Positions 41,288-50,555 of a stretch of 64,000 nt of DNA are shown here, in pieces; positions within the stretch are counted from its first letter, which is position 1; every line of letters starts with the position of its first letter. The notes beneath the pieces were generated by a model. The model searched no databases. It saw nothing but the letters and a program-made list of their open reading frames with translations, and was not told the DNA's origin. Source of the DNA: Dethiosulfovibrio salsuginis (GTDB taxonomy: Bacteria > Synergistota > Synergistia > Synergistales > Dethiosulfovibrionaceae). The DNA is taken from the NCBI RefSeq assembly GCF_900177735.1, contig NZ_FXBB01000006.1, forward strand, positions 1 to 64,000. Reading direction: 5' to 3'. The translations under genes were made by a program, and so were the position numbers.

Positions 41288-42679
41288 TTAATTTAGACCT
41301 ACTATATCCAAAATCTCCGGCTCTCCGCCTTTTTTATCGAAATGGACGATCCTGCCACTTCCCAGGTCGGCGACGTAAAACCTGTCTCCTCTTACGGCAA
41401 CGTCGGATGGACAGAAAAGTCTCTGCCATTTTTTTGAGCCGTAGAGGGTAAAAGCCTGACGATTGGAGAGATCTATTCCCCTTATTCTGTCGTTGTAGCT
41501 ATCGGCGACATAGAGAATCCCTTCGTTTATGCACAACCCCATAGGTCTCTGGAAAAGGGCCTTAGATCCTATTCCATCCCTACAGCCGTATAGAAAAGGG
41601 CCCTCCCCGACCAAAGTACGAACCATACCTGATGCGGTGTCGATCCATCTTATCGAATTGGAGTAGCTATCGGAGATAAAAAGCACCCTTCCGTCGGATA
41701 TGATAGCCTCAGGAGAACCTAAAGTCGCCAGACTCGGTGGACCGTCGTCCATACCTGGACGGCCGGTGCCGGCAAAAGGGCTGGCTCCTCCTCCCGATAG
41801 AGACTGGACCCATATCTGATGGGTCCCCGCTGAGGCGACGTAAAGAAGGCCATCCTTACAGACACCGCCTTTAGGGCAACCGAAAGACCTCGGTCCCGCT
41901 AACAACGCAGGATTACCGTTACCGGAGAAAGTCCCCAACTCTTTGCCCTTGAGGTCGATAATCCTGACCTTTCTCCCCCGCCTATCGAATATAAACACCC
42001 TGTCCTGAGAACAGTAAAAGCCCGTAACATCGGATAAAGTGGGCCTTCCCAAGCCGATAGATCTCTCGATGGAGGCGGAGAGCCCGTCCTGGGATAAGTT
42101 CAAGAAAATCAATCGATTAGATTTTCCGTCAAGGATAACCAGTCTCTCACCAAAGAGAGCGAGCCTTACGGGAAGCATATTTAGCTCAGTCCCTTTGAAC
42201 CTCTGCTGTTCTGAAGGCTTGATATCCCCTACGACTCTAGCCGTTCTCTGCATCGTCTTTATCACCGGGCGAAGTATCTCAGGAGGGATAACCCCCTCTT
42301 TAGCCCATGCAAGATATCCTTTAGGATCGACTACCACCGTTGCAGGCCAGCCGTTTATCAGGTAGGATTTTCTTATCGACTTAGAGGAATCGTCGTAAAC
42401 AGGAAAATCCACACCGGAACACTCCAGCAAGGCGGTCATACGCCTGATATCCCTCTCAGCAGGAAACCTAGGACAGTGAACGCCGACCAGGTCTACGTCC
42501 TCCTTGAACTCTTCCCTGAGGGATATAACCGTATCGACCATAGAGAGGTCATCGTCTCTGGCTCCGTTGAAAAAGAGGACTATGGTTATTCGGCCCTCTC
42601 TAGGGTAACCGGAATCCCCTCCCAGGGAAAGCCCGGGCATCGATGGAGCAGGAGCTGCTCCTCCGTATATAGTTACCAT
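41288..42679 (-). CDS. Thioredoxin-fold plus NHL-repeat protein (NHLRC2-like)
   Basis: The 463-residue protein has an N-terminal thioredoxin-like domain (about 30-140; ITIVLFFNGARDDDLSM, NGWPATVVVDPKGYLAWAKEG) and a beta-propeller of NHL repeats (about 170-455), the repeats seen as FRRPMGLCINEGILYVADSYNDRIRGID-like units. The order resembles NHLRC2. The usual CxxC of thioredoxin is absent. There is no signal peptide. Start at 42679 with AGGAGG seven bases upstream rather than an ATG 24 bases earlier. Role unknown; it is upstream of pepF on the same strand. Confidence 0.75.
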   Translation of the reverse strand: MVTIYGGAAPAPSMPGLSLGGDSGYPREGRITIVLFFNGARDDDLSMVDTVISLREEFKEDVDLVGVHCPRFPAERDIRRMTALLECSGVDFPVYDDSSKSIRKSYLINGWPATVVVDPKGYLAWAKEGVIPPEILRPVIKTMQRTARVVGDIKPSEQQRFKGTELNMLPVRLALFGERLVILDGKSNRLIFLNLSQDGLSASIERSIGLGRPTLSDVTGFYCSQDRVFIFDRRGRKVRIIDLKGKELGTFSGNGNPALLAGPRSFGCPKGGVCKDGLLYVASAGTHQIWVQSLSGGGASPFAGTGRPGMDDGPPSLATLGSPEAIISDGRVLFISDSYSNSIRWIDTASGMVRTLVGEGPFLYGCRDGIGSKALFQRPMGLCINEGILYVADSYNDRIRGIDLSNRQAFTLYGSKKWQRLFCPSDVAVRGDRFYVADLGSGRIVHFDKKGGEPEILDIVGLN

Positions 42680-42781
42680 CTCAAAACCTCCTAAGCTTTT
42701 CACCGAGAGAATTATACCCTCTATATCGTGGTATACCTACCGAATGCCGAAGATGTATCGTGTATAAAGTATAATATCCGT

Positions 42782-42811
42782 TTGACACACCTCTTTATCC
42801 TAGGATATAGT
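42782..42811 (+). promoter_or_regulatory. Promoter of the TAXI-TRAP operon
   Basis: TTGACA (42782-42787), an 18-base spacer and TATAGT (42806-42811) precede the binding-protein gene by 64 bases. Confidence 0.65.
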
Positions 42812-42875
42812 AATGGAAGTACCTTATAAAGGCAGTGGGGAAAGGATTTACACACAGAACTAAGGAGGGAAAAAT

Positions 42876-43853
42876 ATGAGTAAGAAAATCGCATTGTTTT
42901 TGGCTTTAGCAATGGCAACCATGGTCGCAGGATCGGCTATGGCGGAGGACCCGGCACAGCTTCGTTTTATGGCGGGACCTCCAGGGGGAAACTGGTTTGC
43001 ACTGGGTGGCTCCCTGTCTGATATGTGGACCAAAAACGGACTTCCTACGACCAGCGGAACAGGCGGAGGGGTGTCCAACATAGTCAACGCCGACAACGGC
43101 AAGGGAGATATGGGATTCTCCGTCACATCCATGGTCGGAGCAGCGGTAAAAGGCGGCGACGCCCCCTTTAAGGACGCGCACTCAAACGTGTCTGTTCTGG
43201 CTAACCTTTACACCCAGTACACCTACTTCATAGTCAGAAAGGATTTTGCCGAGAAAAACGACATAAAGACCCTCGGCGACATCGTGGAGAAAAAACTCCC
43301 CGTCCGTTTTGCGACCCTGAAGCCAGGCACTTCCTCGGAGTTCGTGATCCGCAACCTCTTCAAGGTAGGCTATGGCGTCGATTACCGTAAGGCCATAACC
43401 GAGTGGGGCGGAAAGGTCGAGTTCTCCTCCTACTCCGACGGATCGAACCTCCTGGCGGACAACCACATCGATTGCTTTGCCTTCTCCGTGGGCAAGATAG
43501 CTTCCATCGTCATGCAGATAGAGAGCCAGACCGATATACTCATACTTCCGGTGGACGAAAAGGCCAGACAGGCAATGACCGACGCCTTCGGCACGGTGAC
43601 CTTCAACGTAGAGCCCGGCGTCTACAAGTCGGTGACCGAGCCGGTTCCGACCATAGGGGACTACACCTGCATCGTCATCAGAAACGATATCTCCGACGAG
43701 CTAGCGTACAAACTTTCCGAGCTCGTTTGGAACAACAAAGAGACCCTGGCAAAAGGGGTTAAGGACATGGAGGAGCTGAATCCCGTCGAGGCCGTTCCCT
43801 CCGCGGTACCTGCCCATCCTGGCGCAGCAAAGTTCTGGAAGAGCGTCCAGTAG
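42876..43853 (+). CDS. TAXI-family TRAP transporter solute-binding protein
   Basis: The 325-residue periplasmic binding protein has a signal peptide (MSKKIALFLALAMATMVAGSAMA, cleavage after 23) and TAXI-type motifs: RFMAGPPGGNWFALGGSLSDMW, GTGGGVSNIVNADNGKGDMGFS (about 63-85), FATLKPGTSSEFVIR (about 145) and a late GDYTCIVIRNDISDELAYKL. It delivers its ligand, probably a carboxylate or amino acid such as glutamate in characterised relatives, to the permease encoded 78 bases downstream. A terminator-like hairpin between the two genes should give excess binding protein. Confidence 0.9.
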   Translation: MSKKIALFLALAMATMVAGSAMAEDPAQLRFMAGPPGGNWFALGGSLSDMWTKNGLPTTSGTGGGVSNIVNADNGKGDMGFSVTSMVGAAVKGGDAPFKDAHSNVSVLANLYTQYTYFIVRKDFAEKNDIKTLGDIVEKKLPVRFATLKPGTSSEFVIRNLFKVGYGVDYRKAITEWGGKVEFSSYSDGSNLLADNHIDCFAFSVGKIASIVMQIESQTDILILPVDEKARQAMTDAFGTVTFNVEPGVYKSVTEPVPTIGDYTCIVIRNDISDELAYKLSELVWNNKETLAKGVKDMEELNPVEAVPSAVPAHPGAAKFWKSVQ

Positions 43854-43876
43854 TCAGCGATATCCTACCGCAAAAA

Positions 43877-43914
43877 AATGCGGGTGACCTGAGTCGCCCG
43901 CATTCTCTGTTTTT
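43877..43914 (+). terminator. Intra-operon hairpin between binding protein and permease genes
   Basis: A 12 bp stem with one G.T pair (43877-43888 and 43893-43904) is followed, after CTCTG, by TTTTT. It probably gives partial termination so that less permease than binding protein is made. Confidence 0.7.
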
Positions 43915-43930
43915 ACTCGAAAAGGAGTAG

Positions 43931-45805
43931 ATGCTAAATATGAGAAAATTACAGGGACTTACGGCAAAGGCGTTTTATCTCTACGTCCTTGCGATGGGCT
44001 TTTTTCACCTATACACCGCCCTGTTCGGCACATTTGAGGCCTACCTTCAAAGGGCGATCCACCTCACGTGGGTTCTCCCTATGGCCTTTATACTCTATCC
44101 CATAGGGGGCAAAAAAGAGGGCCAGGAGATAGCCGACAGCACCATACCCTGGTACGACTGGGCTCTCGCAGCAGCGTCGCTAGCACCGGGACTGTATATC
44201 ATGATGAACTACACCGATATTACGTACAGAATGGCTCAGGTAGACCCGGTAACCACGGCACAGCTCATACTGGGATCCCTACTGACGGTGCTTCTCATAG
44301 AGGCTACCAGAAGGGTTGTAGGCCTTCCTCTCGCCATAATAGCCGCCTTCTTCACCGCCTATATGTACCTAGGACACTATATGCCCGGCATAATGAAGGG
44401 GCTATCATTCTCCTTCCATGAGGTAATAGAGCAGATATACCTCATAGACGAGGGGATCTTCTCTATCCCCCTAGGGGTCTCGGCCACCTTCGTCATGATA
44501 TTCCTGATCTTCGGGGGATTTTTGGAGAAAAGCGGCGTGGGAGCATATTTTATGGAGTTCGCCCAGGCGTTCACCGGAACCTCTCCCGGCGGCCCAGCTA
44601 AGATAGCGGTGGTCAGCTCCGCCCTGTTCGGGTCCATATCGGGGGCGGCGGTGGCCAACGTCTACGGAACGGGGACATTCACCATACCTCTAATGAAGAG
44701 GATAGGTTACCCACCGTTCTTCGCCGCGGCGGTGGAGGCGGTCGCCAGCACAGGAGGACAGATAATGCCTCCCATCATGGGAGCCGGTGCCTTCATAATG
44801 GCATCCTTCCTGGGGGTTCAGTTTAAGGTAATCATGGTCGCAGCGATTCTCCCCGCTGTTCTGTACTACGCGGCGGTTCTGCTCATGGTCCACCTTGGGG
44901 CTCTGAAGAACAACTTAAAAGGGCTCTCACCTGAGGAGCTTCCGGACAAAAAGACTGTCATAAAGAAGCTTTACATGATGTCGCCGATAGTGGTGCTCAT
45001 ATACCTCCTTCTGTCGGGCTACACCCCCATGCTGGCGGCGGTAATAGGCATATTGGCGGCCTGGGTGGTTTCCCTCCCGGAGAAAGCCAACAGAATGGGA
45101 CCGAAAGCCATTCTGGACGCTATCTACACCGGTGCGAAAAATATCCCTGTGGTTTGTATCGCCTGTGCCGCCGCAGGGTTAGTCGTCGGATCGGTCTCCT
45201 TGACGGGAATAGGGTTTAAGTTCGTAGGACTGGTGTTCTCCGTGGCCAGCGACGCTCCCTTTATGGCCCTGGTCATGATAGCTATGGTATCGTTGGTCCT
45301 GGGGATGGGATTGCCGACTACCAGCGCCTACATACTGGGAGCAGCTCTCGGGGTTCCTGCCCTGGCTAAGCTGGGATTCCCCCCGATAGCGGCCCATATG
45401 TTCGTCTTTTACTTCGCCATAGTGTCCAACATAACCCCGCCTGTGGCTCTAGCGGCCTACGCCGCAAGCTCTATAGCCGACGCAAATCCCAACAAAACGG
45501 GATTTCAAGCGATGAAACTGGGGATACTGGCCTTCATAATCCCCTTCGCCTTCAGCTACGATCAGGGATTGTTGCTGTCCTCCGGGACAACCCAGAACCT
45601 CATAGCTATAGCTGGAGGGGTCGGGTCCCTCTTCGCGATGGGACACTCTATGTTAGGCTACACTAACAGAATAATTCAGCAGTGGCAGAGAGGGATATTC
45701 CTGATCGCAGGAATACTCTGCATATGGCCGATCGCCTGGGTAAAGCTGACAGGGATCGCCGTGACCTTGGCCTGCAGTTTTATCTGGAGAGACAAAAAGA
45801 GCTGA
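43931..45805 (+). CDS. TRAP transporter fused permease (4TM plus 12TM)
   Basis: The 624-residue membrane protein fuses the small DctQ-like and large DctM-like TRAP subunits, as usual with TAXI binding proteins. The first about 130 residues contain four helices; the rest contains the DctM part with GAAVANVYGTGTFTIPLMKRIGYPP, STGGQIMPPIMGAGAFIMA (about 273-291), GMGLPTTSAYIL (about 460) and ITPPVALAAYAASSIA (about 502). It is a sodium- or proton-driven importer. The ATG at 43931 is only three bases from AGGAG, so the ATG at 43940 is an alternative start. A terminator follows. Confidence 0.9.
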   Translation: MLNMRKLQGLTAKAFYLYVLAMGFFHLYTALFGTFEAYLQRAIHLTWVLPMAFILYPIGGKKEGQEIADSTIPWYDWALAAASLAPGLYIMMNYTDITYRMAQVDPVTTAQLILGSLLTVLLIEATRRVVGLPLAIIAAFFTAYMYLGHYMPGIMKGLSFSFHEVIEQIYLIDEGIFSIPLGVSATFVMIFLIFGGFLEKSGVGAYFMEFAQAFTGTSPGGPAKIAVVSSALFGSISGAAVANVYGTGTFTIPLMKRIGYPPFFAAAVEAVASTGGQIMPPIMGAGAFIMASFLGVQFKVIMVAAILPAVLYYAAVLLMVHLGALKNNLKGLSPEELPDKKTVIKKLYMMSPIVVLIYLLLSGYTPMLAAVIGILAAWVVSLPEKANRMGPKAILDAIYTGAKNIPVVCIACAAAGLVVGSVSLTGIGFKFVGLVFSVASDAPFMALVMIAMVSLVLGMGLPTTSAYILGAALGVPALAKLGFPPIAAHMFVFYFAIVSNITPPVALAAYAASSIADANPNKTGFQAMKLGILAFIIPFAFSYDQGLLLSSGTTQNLIAIAGGVGSLFAMGHSMLGYTNRIIQQWQRGIFLIAGILCIWPIAWVKLTGIAVTLACSFIWRDKKS

Positions 45806-45815
45806 TGAGAGACGA

Positions 45816-45850
45816 AAAGCCCCCAATCCCTGTCAGGGATTGGGGGCTTT
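45816..45850 (+). terminator. Terminator after the TRAP permease gene
   Basis: A 16 bp stem (45816-45831 and 45835-45850) with a three-base loop ends in CTTTA. Confidence 0.75.
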
Positions 45851-45959
45851 ATCCAATGTGATCGAATTACCTCAAAGAGATAGTCTAAGAAAAAAAGACT
45901 ATAAAGCCGATAATAGGACATATTCGTATGTCAGGTCAAATAACAAAGCACAGAAAAAC

Positions 45960-45987
45960 TTGCCTGACCATCCCTGACGTATATAAT
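45960..45987 (+). promoter_or_regulatory. Promoter of the Hsp20 gene
   Basis: TTGCCT (45960-45965), a 16-base spacer and TATAAT (45982-45987) precede the gene by 47 bases. Around it are CCTGAC at 45963-45968 and 45974-45979 and the inverted GTCAGG near 45930, which might form an operator. There is no CIRCE element. Confidence 0.55.
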
Positions 45988-46034
45988 AAGGGCCATAAAG
46001 ATCAACAAAGATCAGACTCACGGAGGTGGAGGAA

Positions 46035-46499
46035 ATGAGAAGATTTTTAGTTCCAACAAGGTCAGGCAGAGGCACTATGGATCCTTTTTCCTTCATGGAC
46101 AACGCCATGAGGGCAATGTTCCAGGAGTTTAGCGACTCGACCCAGGACAACAACAGGCCGATGGTCCCGTCTATGGACGTATACAGAAAGGACGGGATTT
46201 TTACCCTTGTGATGGATCTTCCTGGAGTGGACAAAAACGACATCGACCTAAAGGTCTACAGGGACAGGGTCGAGGTCAAGGCCCAAAGGAGCGCCCAGGA
46301 ATGCCTGAAGGAAGAGGACTGCGCCCACAGCGAGAGGTTCTACGGCTCCATATCAAGGACCGTGTCCTTCCCTACAGAGGTGGACTGCGACTCGGTCCAG
46401 GCCAGCTACGTAGACGGGGTCCTCAAGGTTCAGGTGAAGGAGCTCCAGGCCGGAGGAGAGGGCAAAGCCATAGCTATCTCCGACGGATCACAAGCTTAA
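46035..46499 (+). CDS. Small heat-shock protein Hsp20
   Basis: This 154-residue alpha-crystallin-type chaperone holds unfolding proteins. The alpha-crystallin domain spans about 42-140: PSMDVYRKDGIFTLVMDLPGVDKNDIDLKV, the phenylalanine-rich SERFYGSISRTVSFPTEVD and the A-x-x-x-x-G-V-L-x-V motif in ASYVDGVLKVQV. The start is the ATG at 46035, eight bases after GGAGG; a GTG at 46026 is less likely. Single gene with its own promoter and terminator. Confidence 0.9.
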   Translation: MRRFLVPTRSGRGTMDPFSFMDNAMRAMFQEFSDSTQDNNRPMVPSMDVYRKDGIFTLVMDLPGVDKNDIDLKVYRDRVEVKAQRSAQECLKEEDCAHSERFYGSISRTVSFPTEVDCDSVQASYVDGVLKVQVKELQAGGEGKAIAISDGSQA

Positions 46500-46534
46500 C
46501 GTACAGGGCAGAGGGTATCCCTCTGCCCTGTACG
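46500..46534. terminator. Terminator between Hsp20 and 2-hydroxyacid dehydrogenase genes
   Basis: A perfect 16 bp stem (46500-46515 and 46519-46534) with loop TAT is followed by TTTA on the plus strand. It lies between convergent genes and may serve both. Confidence 0.8.
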
Positions 46535-46535
46535 T

Positions 46536-47486
46536 TTATCTCACCACGTTTTGAGGCTTGCCGTCCATCCAGAGCCTGACGTTGTCGATGGCGATCACGG
46601 CCCTACTCTGGAGTGCCTCGGGGGTCGCGAAGGCGACGTGAGGTGTTAAGACGCAGTTAGGGGCATCCAGGAGAGGATATCCTTCCAGAAGCGGCGGCTC
46701 CATATCGAAGACGTCTATCCCTGCCCCTGCTATTGACCCTGACTTCAGGGCATCCGCAAGGGCCTTGTTGTCCACGATAGGCCCTCGGGCGGTGTTTATG
46801 AGGAAGGACGACCGCTTCATGGACGAGATCATATCCCGATCTATAAGCCCGGCGGTCTCCCCGTTACAGGGGAGGTGGAGGGAGATCAGGTCACATGAGG
46901 ACATCAGGTCCTTCAGGGATAAATAGGGGATTCCCATGGACAGTACCTCGTCCCTTTGGGATCTGCTGTAGGCCACCACGTTGCACCCTAGGGCCTTAAA
47001 GACGGCGGCGACCTTCACCCCGATAGCCCCAGTCCCGACTATTCCGACGGTCTTCCCCGCCAGCTGGTTGCCTATAAGGCCGTCCTTGGTCTTTCCTGCC
47101 CTGACCGCGCCGTCGCAGGGAACGATCTTTCTGACCACAGCCAAAGACAGACCGAGAGCTAGCTCCACGACCGAATCGGTAGAGTAACCGGCGCAGTTGG
47201 AGACAGTGATCCTCTTGGAGAGGCATGATTCCATGTCGACGTGATCGTAACCGGTAAAGGCAACGGAGATCATCTTAAGTCTGTCGCAGGAGGATATAAC
47301 CTGACCGCCTAGAGGCATGTTTGCTATAATCGCCACGTCAGCTCCAGCCAGCCTTTTCACGTTTTCTTTCACATCGTCCGACCTACAATAGGCCTCGAAG
47401 GAGTGCCCTTGGCTCAAAAGAGGGGCAACGAGGCCGTCAAGATATCCCCGCGCCACCCCAAGGGATTCCAGCAGGACTATCCTCAT
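46536..47486 (-). CDS. D-isomer-specific 2-hydroxyacid dehydrogenase
   Basis: The 316-residue NAD-dependent dehydrogenase has GIVGTGAIGVKVAAVFKALG (nucleotide-binding, about 140-160), LHLPCNGETAGLI, NTARGPIVDNKALADAL with the substrate Arg (about 225-240), the catalytic Glu near DVFDMEPPL and the His in LTPHVAFATPEAL (about 283). It would reduce a 2-keto acid to a D-2-hydroxy acid or the reverse. The ATG at 47486 overlaps the buk stop as ATGA, so it belongs to the buk transcript. Together they suggest reductive disposal of amino-acid-derived keto acids. Confidence 0.85.
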   Translation of the reverse strand: MRIVLLESLGVARGYLDGLVAPLLSQGHSFEAYCRSDDVKENVKRLAGADVAIIANMPLGGQVISSCDRLKMISVAFTGYDHVDMESCLSKRITVSNCAGYSTDSVVELALGLSLAVVRKIVPCDGAVRAGKTKDGLIGNQLAGKTVGIVGTGAIGVKVAAVFKALGCNVVAYSRSQRDEVLSMGIPYLSLKDLMSSCDLISLHLPCNGETAGLIDRDMISSMKRSSFLINTARGPIVDNKALADALKSGSIAGAGIDVFDMEPPLLEGYPLLDAPNCVLTPHVAFATPEALQSRAVIAIDNVRLWMDGKPQNVVR

Positions 47487-48556
47487 CCCTCGTAGACCTT
47501 CCCTTTCTCCTGACCTGACATGACCCTGAGGGCTCCCTGTGAGAGTGCCCAAAGCTCGTCCTCTCCCGGGTATACCATCACTGGTCCTATGAAGGAGATG
47601 TATTTCGTTATCTCCTGTACGAACTGCTCAGAGTAGGCCAAGCCACCGGTCAGAATGACTCCGTCCACCTTACCCTCAAGAGCGACCGATCTTGAGCCTA
47701 TCTCCTTGGCGATCTGGTAGGCCATAGAGCGGAAGACTAAATCGGCGTGTTGATCGCCGGACTCCCTACGCCGGACGACCTCCCTGAGGTCGTTGGTCCC
47801 AAGATGGGCGACCAAGCCCCCTTTGCCGCTGAGCTTCTTTTTCATCTCCCCAAGGGTCACGGAACCGCTGAAACATAGCTTGGACAGGCCACCGGACGGC
47901 AGTGTTCCAGCCCTCTCCGGCGAGAAGGGTCCGTCACCGTCAAGGGCGTTGTTCACGTCTATCACCCTGCCATTGAGGTGTGCCCCCACGGAAATACCGC
48001 CTCCCATATGAGCCACCACAAGAGAAAGTTCCTCGTAGCTTTTTCCCAGATCCGACGCCACCTTCCTGGCAATGGCTTTTTGATTAAGAGCGTGAAAAAT
48101 GGAACGTCTCTCTATCTCAGGAAGCCCCGATAGCCGCGCCTCGTCCATCAGTTCGTCGACCACCACCGGATCGACTATAAAGGCGTTGTCCGGCCGACCC
48201 GCCTCCTTAGCCAACCTAAGGGCAAGAGGCCCCCCCAGGTTGCTGGCGTGAGATCCGTATTTTGCGGAGGTAAGGTCGTCCATCATGGCCTGGTTGACCC
48301 GATAGGTTCCACCAGGGATGGGACGCAGGAGCCCTCCTCTTCCAACAACACAGTCCAGATCCTTCACGTTGAGGCCCTTTTCCTCAAGGACCTTTTTTAT
48401 CTCGTTGAGTCTAAAATCCTCCTGCTCCGCGATCGACGAGAAGCCTCCGATAACGTCGGTATCGTACCTCTGAGTATCCTCCCAAAGCTGCTTATCGTCC
48501 TGAAACAGACCTATTTTGGTGCTGGTAGAGCCGGGGTTTATGGCTAGCAACAACAT
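47483..48556 (-). CDS. buk: Butyrate kinase, copy 1
   Basis: Butyrate kinase makes ATP from butyryl-phosphate or branched acyl-phosphates. The 357-residue acetate/butyrate kinase family protein has LLAINPGSTSTKIGLF at the N-terminus, VGRGGLLRPIPGGTY (about 84), SLVVAHMGGGISVGAH (about 172-187), DGDGPFSPERAGTLP and GVILTGGLAYSEQF (about 300). ATG at 48556 with AGGAGGTGG ten bases upstream. It is separated from ptb copy 1 by a terminator and followed by the dehydrogenase. A paralogue lies at 50552-51640. Confidence 0.9.
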   Translation of the reverse strand: MLLLAINPGSTSTKIGLFQDDKQLWEDTQRYDTDVIGGFSSIAEQEDFRLNEIKKVLEEKGLNVKDLDCVVGRGGLLRPIPGGTYRVNQAMMDDLTSAKYGSHASNLGGPLALRLAKEAGRPDNAFIVDPVVVDELMDEARLSGLPEIERRSIFHALNQKAIARKVASDLGKSYEELSLVVAHMGGGISVGAHLNGRVIDVNNALDGDGPFSPERAGTLPSGGLSKLCFSGSVTLGEMKKKLSGKGGLVAHLGTNDLREVVRRRESGDQHADLVFRSMAYQIAKEIGSRSVALEGKVDGVILTGGLAYSEQFVQEITKYISFIGPVMVYPGEDELWALSQGALRVMSGQEKGKVYEG

Positions 48557-48583
48557 AAAAAAGCCACCTCCTGTTTTAAAAAA

Positions 48584-48608
48584 AGGGCCGCATTTCACAT
48601 GCGGCCCT
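48584..48608 (-). terminator. Terminator between ptb copy 1 and buk copy 1
   Basis: A 10 bp GC-rich stem (48584-48593 and 48599-48608) is followed on the minus strand by seven T. Read-through would be needed for full coexpression of buk copy 1 with ptb copy 1. Confidence 0.75.
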
Positions 48609-48613
48609 AAAAA

Positions 48614-49543
48614 CTACTTTCCGAAGTCGGCGTGAACAACCGCCGCAGCGATGGACATAAGCTTCGCTCTGGGGGAGTCGGCGCGGCTGGTGAGTATTAT
48701 AGGAGCGGAGGCTCCAAGGATCATCCCGGCTGTCTCGTTCTCGGAGAAGTAGACTATGGCCTTGGCAAGCATGTTGCCCGCGTCTATGTTGGGGACCAAG
48801 AAGACGTCGGCCTTGCCTGCTACGGGAGAGGTTATCCCCTTGGTCTTGGCGGACTCCTCGCTCACGGCGTTGTCCAGGGCAAAGGGACCGTCGACTATGC
48901 AATTGGTGATCTGGCCACGGGCGTTCATCTGGGCGAGAGCAGCTGCATCGAGCGTGGCTGGCATATCCGGATTGACCACCTCTACAGCGGCCAGAACCGC
49001 CACCTTGGGACACTCAACCCCGAATGCCCTGGCTAGGTTTACGGTGTTCTGGACGATCTGAGCCTTGGCGTTGAGATCTGGGTACATGTTGAAAGCGGCG
49101 TCGGCTATGAAGAATATCCTGTCGAAACCCTTAACCTGGTGGAAGTAGCAGTGGGAGATGGTGTTCTTGCCCTTACGGAGGCCAACCTCTTTGTTCAGCA
49201 TTCCACGAAGGAAGTTATTGGTGTGAATCTGCCCTTTCATGTAGACGTCCGCCTTGCCTGAGGAGACAAGCTTGACCGATTCAAGGGCTATCTCCGGCTC
49301 ACTGGAGACGTCTATTATCTCGTAGTTGGAGACGTCGACGCCGGCCTTCTCCGCCGCAGCCTTTATGGCCTTCTCGTCACCGACCAGATAGAAATCGGCG
49401 ATCCCGGCGGACCTGGCATCTTCAAGGGCAGTGAGAAGCCCTGGGTCATCGGCCTTGGCCACGCTTATCTTCTTCTTGCCCTTCTCCGCACCGATCTTCT
49501 TTGCGTAATCCAGTAAAGCACTCAACGAACGAAGCTGTTCCAT
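48614..49543 (-). CDS. ptb: Phosphate butyryltransferase, copy 1
   Basis: This enzyme exchanges CoA for phosphate on butyryl-CoA or branched acyl-CoA, feeding butyrate kinase. The 309-residue protein of the phosphate acyltransferase family has KKISVAKADDPGLLTALEDA near the N-terminus, DVYMKGQIHTNNFLRGML (about 98-115), NMYPDLNAKAQIVQNTVNLA (about 155-175), DMPATLDAAALAQMNARG (about 205) and the C-terminal APIILTSRADSPRAKLMSIA. The same segments occur in copy 2 (49653-50555). Confidence 0.9.
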   Translation of the reverse strand: MEQLRSLSALLDYAKKIGAEKGKKKISVAKADDPGLLTALEDARSAGIADFYLVGDEKAIKAAAEKAGVDVSNYEIIDVSSEPEIALESVKLVSSGKADVYMKGQIHTNNFLRGMLNKEVGLRKGKNTISHCYFHQVKGFDRIFFIADAAFNMYPDLNAKAQIVQNTVNLARAFGVECPKVAVLAAVEVVNPDMPATLDAAALAQMNARGQITNCIVDGPFALDNAVSEESAKTKGITSPVAGKADVFLVPNIDAGNMLAKAIVYFSENETAGMILGASAPIILTSRADSPRAKLMSIAAAVVHADFGK

Positions 49544-49652
49544 AGGAAAAAGACCTCCCTGAGATTTAGTTTGCTACGAAAGCCCTGAGGGATTATAGAG
49601 AATCATCCCGCTACAGGACCAACATACATTATACATCTATAGCGATATATGG

Positions 49653-50555
49653 CTAGGATATCGCTGCACCTAATGCGATAGATAGCAGTTTTGTGTCCAT
49701 CGAATCGAAACGACTGGTCATTACGATAGGTTTTCTGGCACCTAGGATAACCCCTGCGGTCCTGCAACCGGCGAGGAACATGGCGGTCTTTCCTACCATA
49801 TTTCCCGACTCTATATCCGGCACCATTAACAGATCGGCGTTTCCCGCTACCGGGGACTTGATTCCCTTTATAGCGGCGGCCTCTGGACTGACGGCGTTAT
49901 CCAGAGCGAGGGGGCCATCGACAAGGCAACCAGTGATCTGACCTCTGGAGGCCATCTGGGTCAGAGCAGCGGCGTCCAAAGTCGCAGGCATATCGGGATT
50001 AACCGCCTCTACCGCCGCCAGAACCGCCACTTTAGGCTCATCTACACCTAGATTGTGGTAACATCCAACGGCGTTCTGTATTATCTGAGCCTTAGCGTTG
50101 AGATCGGGGTACATATTCATTCCACCGTCGGTAACGCCTAGAACCCTTCCTAGAGGACCTATCTCGACCAGAACCAGGTGAGACAGAAGAGAGCCTGACC
50201 TCAGTCCCCAATCTTTGTTAAGGACCGCTTTAAGCAGTACAGCAGTCTTGACCAACCCCTTCATGAGGAGGTCCGCATCGCCGGAGGAGACCATCTTAAC
50301 GGTCTTTTCGGTTGCCGAATAATCGTCCCTTTCGTCGATTAAGGAGATTCCGTTCAGGGATAATCCCATCTCGGAGGCCTTATCCCTTATCTTATCCTCC
50401 TGGCCGATAAGAATCGCATCTACTATACCTACTTTATGGGCCTCACAGACCGCACCTAAGGTATCCTCTCCGTAAGGACAGGCGACAGCTATCCGCTTCA
50501 AGCCTTTTTCGACGCTTTTACCCATTAAAAAATCTAGATTTTCCAATTGAATCAC
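49653..50555 (-). CDS. ptb: Phosphate butyryltransferase, copy 2
   Basis: The 300-residue phosphate acyltransferase is homologous to copy 1, sharing NMYPDLNAKAQIIQNAVGC, EAVNPDMPATLDAAAL, GQITGCLVDGPLALDNAVS and the C-terminal PIVMTSRFDSMDTKLLSIAL. The substrate region differs (GLVKTAVLLKAVLNKDWGLR against QIHTNNFLRGMLNKEVGLR), which suggests a different acyl group or role. It starts four bases inside the end of buk copy 2 and is translated from the same message. Confidence 0.9.
   Translation of the reverse strand: MIQLENLDFLMGKSVEKGLKRIAVACPYGEDTLGAVCEAHKVGIVDAILIGQEDKIRDKASEMGLSLNGISLIDERDDYSATEKTVKMVSSGDADLLMKGLVKTAVLLKAVLNKDWGLRSGSLLSHLVLVEIGPLGRVLGVTDGGMNMYPDLNAKAQIIQNAVGCYHNLGVDEPKVAVLAAVEAVNPDMPATLDAAALTQMASRGQITGCLVDGPLALDNAVSPEAAAIKGIKSPVAGNADLLMVPDIESGNMVGKTAMFLAGCRTAGVILGARKPIVMTSRFDSMDTKLLSIALGAAIS

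Noticed and set aside
45856-46034. CIRCE or other standard heat-shock operator before Hsp20
   Set aside because: The TTAGCACTC inverted repeat is absent; only a weak CCTGAC/GTCAGG arrangement is seen.
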